The notes beneath the pieces were generated by a model. That model made no database searches. It was not told the DNA's origin and was given only the letters and a program-made list of their open reading frames with translations. The translations under genes were made by a program, and so were the position numbers. A DNA stretch of 5,628 nt from the NCBI GenBank assembly GCA_031288855.1, contig JAITQQ010000141.1, positions 1 through 5,628 on the forward strand. The letters run 5' to 3'. Origin of the DNA: Prevotellaceae bacterium (GTDB taxonomy: Bacteria; Bacteroidota; Bacteroidia; Bacteroidales; UBA932). How positions within the stretch are numbered: the first letter of the stretch is position 1; each line of letters opens with the position of its first letter. Positions 1 through 3,748 of the stretch are shown in pieces.

Positions 1-462
1 GAGAAAGTGGAGCAGGCCATCAAAGTGGCAGGCATGAATCCGGTGGGCGCAAAAGCCACTGACCTTAAATTGGCGGATTTGTCCGGGAATGCGGTGTCGC
101 TCTACGATGTGCAGGCTGCCTATACCGTGTTGTATTTTTATAATCCGGAGTGTGGCGCCTGTGCGGAAATTACGCCCAAAGTGCATGAGGTGTATCAGTC
201 ATATAAGAACAAAGGCGTGCAAGTGTTTGCCGTGTATGTAGACCGCGCCCGCGACGTCTGGATGAAATATGTGGCGGAAAATAAATATCTCGACTGGATG
301 AACGTGTGGGACGCCGACGAAACGGCAGACATTTACGGTAAATATGACCTGCATGTCATTCCGATGATTTATTTGCTGGATAAAGATAAGGTGGTTATAG
401 AAAAAGACCTTCCTTCACACGACTTGGAATTGTGGCTGAGCCAGCTTACCGCATCCGAATAA
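1..462 (+). CDS. C-terminal part of a TlpA/DUF5106-like thioredoxin-fold protein (5' truncated by window)
   Basis: The reading frame is open from the first base and ends at TAA 460-462, giving 153 residues. It carries a thioredoxin fold: beta strand YTVLYFY followed by the redox motif CGAC (Cys51, Cys54 of the visible part), then VQVFAVYVD, and the cis-proline segment HVIPMIYLLDKD (Pro121). A preceding NPVGAKATDLKLADLSG stretch is typical of the linker and first strand of TlpA/ResA-like domains in Bacteroidetes. Such proteins are usually exported to the periplasm or outer surface and reduce or exchange disulfides; that role is inferred from the family. In the family this domain follows an N-terminal DUF4369 or DUF5106-type domain and a signal peptide, which would lie before the window. 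A GTG at position 7 could formally start translation but is unlikely, because the frame remains open upstream and family members are longer. It converges on the cytidine deaminase gene with one base between the stops. Confidence 0.88.
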   Translation, partial: EKVEQAIKVAGMNPVGAKATDLKLADLSGNAVSLYDVQAAYTVLYFYNPECGACAEITPKVHEVYQSYKNKGVQVFAVYVDRARDVWMKYVAENKYLDWMNVWDADETADIYGKYDLHVIPMIYLLDKDKVVIEKDLPSHDLELWLSQLTASE

Positions 463-463
463 A

Positions 464-943
464 TTATTCTCTTTTCAATACGAAACTAAGGGGCAACAGG
501 TCTTTGATACTGTGTACCACGTGTATTTTCGAGGCGCTGCCCATAATTACTTTGATAGGTTTGCCGAAGCGGTTTTCCCACTCAAGCAGCACTTGCCGGC
601 AGTCGCCGCAAGGATACACAGGGTCGTGATTTTCCTTTCCGTTTACGGTAGAATTAACGGCTATTGCTTTTATGGCCACGTTGGGATAGTGCGAACTGGC
701 ATAAAATAAGGCCACCCGCTCGGCGCACAGCCCCGAAGGGTAGGCGGCGTTTTCCTGATTGCTTCCGCGTATGATTTCACCGTTGTCGAGTAATACGGCC
801 GCACCCACGCTGAATTTTGAATAAGGGGCATAAGCGTTTCTTGTCGCTTCGATGGCTTCGTGCAGCAAGGCGCTGTCGGACGGCGCTAAATCCTTTGCAT
901 TGTCCGCCTCATATACAGTGATTTCTATCTTCTTTTCTTTCAT
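464..943 (-). CDS. cdd: Cytidine deaminase
   Basis: This gene encodes a complete 159-residue protein of the homotetrameric, zinc-dependent cytidine deaminase family, which hydrolyses cytidine and deoxycytidine to uridine and deoxyuridine in pyrimidine salvage in the cytoplasm. The sequence shows FSVGAAVL (44-51), the nucleoside-binding N-x-E (Asn62, Glu64 in SNQENAAYPSG), the catalytic CAE (Cys73 zinc ligand, Glu75 proton shuttle) and PCGDC (Cys112 and Cys115 zinc ligands). All expected catalytic residues are present. The length is slightly above the usual 130-150 because of a charged N-terminal extension of about 20 residues (MKEKKIEITVYEADNAKDL), common in Bacteroidetes members. The start ATG (941-943) is the first in frame and lies about 18 bp downstream of a TATATTTG box, so the leader is short. 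No internal defect is seen. It is transcribed alone and converges on the thioredoxin-like gene. Confidence 0.96.
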   Translation of the reverse strand: MKEKKIEITVYEADNAKDLAPSDSALLHEAIEATRNAYAPYSKFSVGAAVLLDNGEIIRGSNQENAAYPSGLCAERVALFYASSHYPNVAIKAIAVNSTVNGKENHDPVYPCGDCRQVLLEWENRFGKPIKVIMGSASKIHVVHSIKDLLPLSFVLKRE

Positions 944-960
944 GGTATATTTTATTTAGA

Positions 961-991
961 CAAATATACGAAAAAAATCGTAAAAATTAAA
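961..991 (-). promoter_or_regulatory. Bacteroidetes-type promoter for cytidine deaminase
   Basis: On the minus strand a perfect -7 box TATATTTG (plus 961-968) is preceded, after 19 bp, by TTTA (plus 988-991), one base off the TTTG -33 consensus. Transcription would start near 955, leaving a leader of roughly 10-12 nt before the ATG at 943. The consensus is that of the primary sigma factor of Bacteroidetes; the start site is inferred. Confidence 0.7.
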
Positions 992-1015
992 ATAACACAT
1001 TTTAACAATTTTATA

Positions 1016-1046
1016 TTTGGAATTTTAAAAATTGTGTTTATATTTG
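1016..1046 (+). promoter_or_regulatory. Bacteroidetes-type promoter reading into the structured RNA region
   Basis: TTTG (1016-1019), a 19-bp spacer and TATATTTG (1039-1046) match the TTTG-N19-TAnnTTTG consensus exactly. The start would be near 1052-1054. No sizeable open frame follows for more than 400 bp, which argues for an RNA product. The -33 box lies inside a second TATATTTG copy (1012-1019), which itself has no -33 partner. Confidence 0.72.
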
Positions 1047-1052
1047 CGGCGT

Positions 1053-1238
1053 AAAGTTTTATGTTCTTTGCATAGTTCTAAGTGTTAACTTTAACACTCT
1101 TGTTTCAGAAACCGCGAATTGACTAGAAAAAATGGAGTATAAAGTTAGTCCACGCAAATAGGCGTGTGTCTAATTTTCTATTTTTTCGGGTGCTTCGCGG
1201 TACCTCTGAAACAAGATTATTAGACACGCGTCTTTTTA
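1053..1238 (+). ncRNA. Probable structured non-coding RNA, about 185 nt (6S-like rod shape; family not identified)
   Basis: A strong promoter ends just upstream, and the region lacks a convincing coding frame but is very self-complementary. A hairpin AGTGTTAA/TTAACACT (1081-1088 with 1091-1098) comes first. A long rod follows: CTTGTTTCAGA pairs with TCTGAAACAAG (1099-1109 with 1205-1215, 11 bp); ACCGCGAA pairs with TTCGCGGT (1111-1118 with 1194-1201, 8 bp); after a 7/6-nt internal loop, GAAAAAAT pairs with ATTTTTTC (1126-1133 with 1180-1187); AGTTAG pairs with CTAATT (1143-1148 with 1170-1175, one G-U); the apex is CACGC/GCGTG (1151-1155 with 1162-1166) around a 6-nt loop. The RNA would end in the short hairpin AGAC-acgc-GTCT followed by TTTTT (1222-1238). 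A rod with a closing stem and an opened centre at this length resembles 6S RNA, which sequesters RNA polymerase, but this identity is a guess from shape only. A cis-acting leader for the downstream gene is the alternative. Confidence 0.6.
1222..1238 (+). terminator. Weak candidate terminator of the structured RNA
   Basis: AGAC (1222-1225), tetraloop ACGC and GTCT (1230-1233) are followed by a T-run to 1238. The stem has only four base pairs, so termination may be inefficient. The same bases can pair with 1162-1174 instead, which would abolish this hairpin. Confidence 0.35.
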
Positions 1239-1267
1239 GTTTTCACCTGAGAAACAAATAGGAATTG

Positions 1268-1308
1268 TTAGATAGTATTTTGTCTATGTTCTAAAATCTA
1301 TTGTCTAA
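1268..1308 (+). other. Imperfect hairpin of unknown role
   Basis: TTAGA/TCTAA (1268-1272 with 1304-1308), TAG/CTA (1273-1275 with 1298-1300) and ATTTT/AAAAT (1277-1281 with 1293-1297) form an imperfect AT-rich hairpin with a bulge and an 11-nt loop. It lies between the structured RNA and the leader element. It could be a transcript-end structure or an operator, but AT-rich DNA gives such pairings by chance. Confidence 0.3.
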
Positions 1309-1336
1309 TATCCTACATTTAAAATATACGTTGCAA

Positions 1337-1344
1337 TATTTTTG
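1337..1344 (+). promoter_or_regulatory. Candidate -7 box for the leader element and the FISUMP gene
   Basis: TATTTTTG matches TAnnTTTG, but no TTTG is seen at 19-21 bp upstream, so this is a half-supported promoter. If used, transcription would begin near 1351, giving the 1511 gene a leader of about 160 nt that contains the 1387-1461 hairpin. Confidence 0.35.
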
Positions 1345-1386
1345 CGATACGATATTATATTGTATATATGTAATATGAATTTAACC

Positions 1387-1461
1387 ATGAAGGGTCGTCT
1401 GTTAATTAGTTCTTCTTCTTTTTTTTATCATCTGTTGCAAAGGATGGCCCTTTCTTTTTAA
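1387..1461 (+). promoter_or_regulatory. Leader-like element: 24-codon ORF over a hairpin with T-run (possible attenuator or terminator)
   Basis: AAGGGTCGTC (1390-1399) can pair over its full 10 bp, with two G-U pairs, with GATGGCCCTT (1443-1452, counting from the G), and a T-rich run TTTCTTTTT follows (1451-1459). The loop is about 43 nt and pyrimidine-rich (TTCTTCTTC then eight T). An ATG at 1387 opens a 24-codon frame ending at TAA 1459-1461; the peptide begins MKGRLLIS, then has a serine run, FFYH and ends RMALSF. The frame spans the stem and loop exactly, as in a leader peptide whose translation would melt the hairpin. No run of a single regulatory amino acid beyond Ser4 and Phe2 is evident and no strong ribosome site precedes it. 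A simple terminator of upstream transcription is an equally good reading. Confidence 0.4.
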
Positions 1462-1485
1462 TTACGAATTATCAATTACGAATTA
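1460..1485. repeat. Two tandem copies of AATTACGAATTA
   Basis: The 12-mer AATTACGAATTA occurs at 1460-1471 and again at 1474-1485, separated by TC and followed by CGAAA. Low-complexity strings of this type are scattered in intergenic DNA of some Bacteroidetes. They sit directly upstream of the gene at 1511; no function is evident. Confidence 0.6.
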
Positions 1486-1510
1486 CGAAAAATACAAAAA
1501 CAAATAAAAT

Positions 1511-2848
1511 ATGAAAACCAAAATTTTTAGAAAAAACAAAATTGTAGAGACGTGGCATGCCGCGTTTCTACTGGCCGCATTGCTGCTGTGCCCAATTGTG
1601 TTATCGGCGCAGAACGGCGTGACTGTGTCAAACCTTGCGGTGAACGCCGGAACGGTGACGTTTAATGTGAGTTGGAAAAATACCGGTATGCCGGCGGTGT
1701 GGCTTGATTCGGCGTGGGTATTCGTCGATTATAACCATGCAAGCACAATGAAACGCTTGCCGTTGTTGCCGGGCGCTACGTTAACCGCCACGTCAGCGCC
1801 GGGAACAGGCCGGATAGTGCAATATAACGACAATAATAAAGGCGTATGGGTGGTTGGCAATGCAAAAACTGCAACTTCCGGCAGTTTCTCGGCTACAGTG
1901 AAGCTGTTGTTTGATGCCGTGACCAACGTTGCCGGCGCATGCGTGTATGCTTCGAACTACCCGCCGGAATATGATGCGGACATTGTTAAAATTAAATTTA
2001 CAGGCACGCCGATGTATGAAATATTGCTTACCAATTCAAGCGGGGAAACTGTGGATGTAAAATCGGGCGACACATTTCTGCTGCCTTGCGATTATACGTT
2101 GACTTCATTTACTGATGCCACCGGTGCGCCGGGAATAAGGAAATGTACTGCACCGGGTTCAACAGTAAATTTCACGGCGTTTGACCCTTGTTCTGTTGCG
2201 CCAACTGGTGCAACTTGGACACTTCAGGATACAAGGGAAAGTAGTAATAACCAAAACTATAAGGTAAAGAAAATGGCTGATGGGCATATATGGATGGTGC
2301 AGGATCTGAAGTTTGGGGACAAATGTAACAAGACTTCTTTTACAGGGTCTACTTCAGATCAGACCGGTAAAGTGTCCTCGCTCTTGGATAAGCCGTATTA
2401 TGGGGATTGTACGAATATTAGAAATAGCTCAACTCCATCTAATAGAGGATATTTGTATGATTGGGCTGCTGCAATTAATGCCTCTGGGGCCTACTATGGT
2501 GGCCCGACAACAGGATGCAGTGGCGTCACCACCGGGAGCGATGCATGTCAAGGGCTATGCCCATACAAATGGCACGTGCCAACCTATGTGGAATTTGAAA
2601 ACTTTATGCGCTCTGCTATAGGTAGCTGGGCGGCTGTGTCGACGTTTTGGACACTTGTCGAACCATTCGAGGGTACCGCCTATGGAAGTTACGAAACCAC
2701 TAATTTACACGCAGGCGCCGGCTACTGGACTTCGACAAACTATTCCAAATCTGCTATATACAATGTTGGCTCACCTCAAATAGCCGGCGGCGATGCCACT
2801 AGTCAACAACGGGAGGCCTTGACTTTACGTTGTATTAAGAATTATTAG
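1511..2848 (+). CDS. Secreted FISUMP-domain protein
   Basis: This gene encodes a complete 445-residue exported protein. Residues 1-33 form a Sec signal peptide with an unusually long n-region (MKTKIFRKNKIVETWH), a hydrophobic core AAFLLAALLLCPIVL and a probable signal peptidase I site LSA|QN. Residues 35-170 are a beta-rich, Thr/Ser/Val-rich domain (NGVTVSNLAVNAG, MPAVWLDSAWVFVDYN, GVWVVGNAKTA, YASNYPPEYD), then a connector with FLLPCDYTLTSF (189-200). Residues 235-445 match the Fibrobacter succinogenes major paralogous (FISUMP) domain: DGHIWMVQDLKFGD (257-270), GYLYDWAAA, CPYKWHVPTYVEF (350-362), GYWTSTNYS (404-412) and the terminal LTLRCIKNY. FISUMP proteins are surface or secreted, cysteine-rich and expanded in Bacteroidetes and Fibrobacteres; their molecular function is unknown. 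There is no C-terminal T9SS sorting domain. The ATG at 1511 is the only start that gives a signal peptide. Codons 12-21 are supplied by a palindromic repeat. It is monocistronic, with a hairpin terminator after the stop. Confidence 0.9.
   Translation: MKTKIFRKNKIVETWHAAFLLAALLLCPIVLSAQNGVTVSNLAVNAGTVTFNVSWKNTGMPAVWLDSAWVFVDYNHASTMKRLPLLPGATLTATSAPGTGRIVQYNDNNKGVWVVGNAKTATSGSFSATVKLLFDAVTNVAGACVYASNYPPEYDADIVKIKFTGTPMYEILLTNSSGETVDVKSGDTFLLPCDYTLTSFTDATGAPGIRKCTAPGSTVNFTAFDPCSVAPTGATWTLQDTRESSNNQNYKVKKMADGHIWMVQDLKFGDKCNKTSFTGSTSDQTGKVSSLLDKPYYGDCTNIRNSSTPSNRGYLYDWAAAINASGAYYGGPTTGCSGVTTGSDACQGLCPYKWHVPTYVEFENFMRSAIGSWAAVSTFWTLVEPFEGTAYGSYETTNLHAGAGYWTSTNYSKSAIYNVGSPQIAGGDATSQQREALTLRCIKNY
1544..1571. 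repeat. 28-bp palindromic repeat, copy 1, inside the signal-peptide coding region
   Basis: Arms GTAGAGACG and CGTTTCTAC, with inner TGG/CCG, surround CATG. The copy at 2897-2924 differs at 2 of 28 positions. It is read in frame and encodes roughly VETWHAAFL of the FISUMP protein's signal peptide, lengthening the region before the hydrophobic core. Confidence 0.85.
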
Positions 2849-2890
2849 TCCATTATAGAAAACAACAACAATAAATAAAATTGGATTGCG

Positions 2891-2925
2891 AAAAATGTAG
2901 AGACGTGGCATACCGCGTCTCTACA
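2891..2925 (-). terminator. Intrinsic terminator of the minus-strand operon, built from repeat copy 2
   Basis: On the minus strand the 13-bp palindrome stem is followed directly by TTTTT (plus 2895-2891), the standard layout of a rho-independent terminator. It lies 29 bp past the stop codon of the GNAT-like gene (2954). Confidence 0.7.
2896..2925. repeat. Palindromic repeat, copy 2, downstream of the FISUMP gene
   Basis: TGTAGAGACG and CGTCTCTACA form 10 perfect base pairs, extended by T-G, G-C and G-C to a CATA tetraloop. It is 26/28 identical to copy 1 and lies in the same orientation. Repeated palindromes of this size are reminiscent of REP-type elements; no associated transposase is in the window. 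Confidence 0.85.
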
Positions 2926-2955
2926 GCGGCGGCTCGAAATGGCGGCCGCTTTTTT
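2925..2955 (+). terminator. Intrinsic terminator of the FISUMP gene
   Basis: AGCGGC (2925-2930) pairs with GCCGCT (2945-2950), with a further GC/GC pair after a G-G mismatch, and six T follow (2950-2955). It lies about 75 bp past the TAG stop. Its T-run overlaps the stop codon of the converging GNAT-like gene (2954-2956). Confidence 0.72.
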
Positions 2956-3748
2956 AATTCTTAACCAAAACGTATTTCTTGTTCCCCGCGTTGTAAATGG
3001 TAAAATAACCTTTCTTGCATAGCATTTCGGCGGTTGTGCCGTGGGGCAACCGGTGCGGGTAGTAGCGTATCTGTTCGTCGGGGTGGATGAGGAACGCCTG
3101 TGGCGGCGTGTTGCCGGCAAACGTGAAGCCCAACTTCTCGTAGCTCCGCCCGGTTGACCAGTCGCGGTCGGCATAACTCATAATGTCGCCGGGGTGCAGT
3201 TCGCGGACAAACTGCGCCAACAGCTTGCTCAGCCCGCCTACTACGGTGTGCGGCACGCGGTTGGCAAAGCGTATCAATTCATACGAGTCGTAGGGCTCGC
3301 TGTGGTACAGCATGGGGCGGCGGGCGCTGAAAGAGGCTGCGGCTACCAGCGTGCCGTGGTGGTGCAAGCCGTATTTGTACTTGGCTCGCGGGCTTCCGTG
3401 TAAATGATTTTGCGCCATGAATCCGTCAAGTGTGGTTTTGTCGATTCGCGCCACTGTGGTGTGCCGCGCAAAGATTCGTGCTGTGTTTCCAAAAAGGGCG
3501 TGAATGCGGGCTTCTACTATTTTCTGTTGCCGTGTCCACACATCTTCCCACAACTGGATGAGCCGGATGCCTTGTTGTTCATAGCTTATGGCCAATTCCT
3601 GAAAATATAACGGTTCTTCGCACGGCGCTAAGGGGTTTAGGCGAAAAGAAACCTGCCGCTGTGGAAAATGTACAAACGGCAGGTCGATGCGGTGCTCCAC
3701 GCCTAACGCACTTAAAAAAGACGCGGCGTTATGGAGAAACATGTTCAT
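2954..3748 (-). CDS. GNAT-like protein related to the C-terminal part of phage homing endonucleases (Mom-like)
   Basis: This gene encodes a complete 264-residue protein with no signal peptide, so it is probably cytoplasmic. Residues 50-90 (YFQELAISYEQQGIRLIQLWEDVW, then KIVEARIHALFG) match the end of the VSR/PD-(D/E)XK-like nuclease module of phage homing endonucleases, but the N-terminal 45 residues show no clear Asp/Glu-x-Lys catalytic set. Residues 90-264 match the module that follows it: IFARHTTV, MAQNHLHGS, KYGLHHHGTLVAAASF, YELIRFANR (156-164), VVGGLSKLL (169-177, the likely acyl-CoA loop of the GNAT fold), MSYADRDWSTGRSYEKLGF (190-208) and IYNAGNKKY. SYADRDW and YEKLGF recall Mom and GNAT proteins. 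The substrate is unknown. The start ATG (3748) overlaps the upstream enzyme's TGA as ATGA, so translation is probably coupled. The frame is open further upstream to about 4213, but that part lies inside the enzyme gene and reads as shadow sequence. Family recognition is by memory, not by search. Confidence 0.75.
   Translation of the reverse strand: MNMFLHNAASFLSALGVEHRIDLPFVHFPQRQVSFRLNPLAPCEEPLYFQELAISYEQQGIRLIQLWEDVWTRQQKIVEARIHALFGNTARIFARHTTVARIDKTTLDGFMAQNHLHGSPRAKYKYGLHHHGTLVAAASFSARRPMLYHSEPYDSYELIRFANRVPHTVVGGLSKLLAQFVRELHPGDIMSYADRDWSTGRSYEKLGFTFAGNTPPQAFLIHPDEQIRYYPHRLPHGTTAEMLCKKGYFTIYNAGNKKYVLVKN

Noticed and set aside
7..9. GTG as the start codon of the thioredoxin-like protein
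   Set aside because: The frame is open upstream of it and the family carries a signal peptide and an N-terminal domain that would be missing.
1053..1238. Identification of the structured RNA as SRP RNA, tmRNA or RNase P RNA
   Set aside because: No conserved sequence blocks of these RNAs are visible; only the general rod shape is seen, so just a tentative 6S-like comparison is kept.
1460..1485. CRISPR array
   Set aside because: There are only two 12-bp units with a 2-bp gap, too short for repeats and spacers.
2313..2621. 102-codon plus-strand ORF within the FISUMP gene
   Set aside because: It is an out-of-frame shadow of the conserved FISUMP domain.
1544..2924. FISUMP gene plus flanking palindromes as an insertion sequence
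   Set aside because: There is no transposase, and the flanking elements are individually palindromic in direct orientation, with no target-site duplication recognisable.
2845..3174. 109-codon minus-strand ORF over the 3' part of the GNAT-like gene
   Set aside because: It is in another frame of a conserved gene, has Arg/Thr/Ser-rich shadow composition, and runs through the terminator region.
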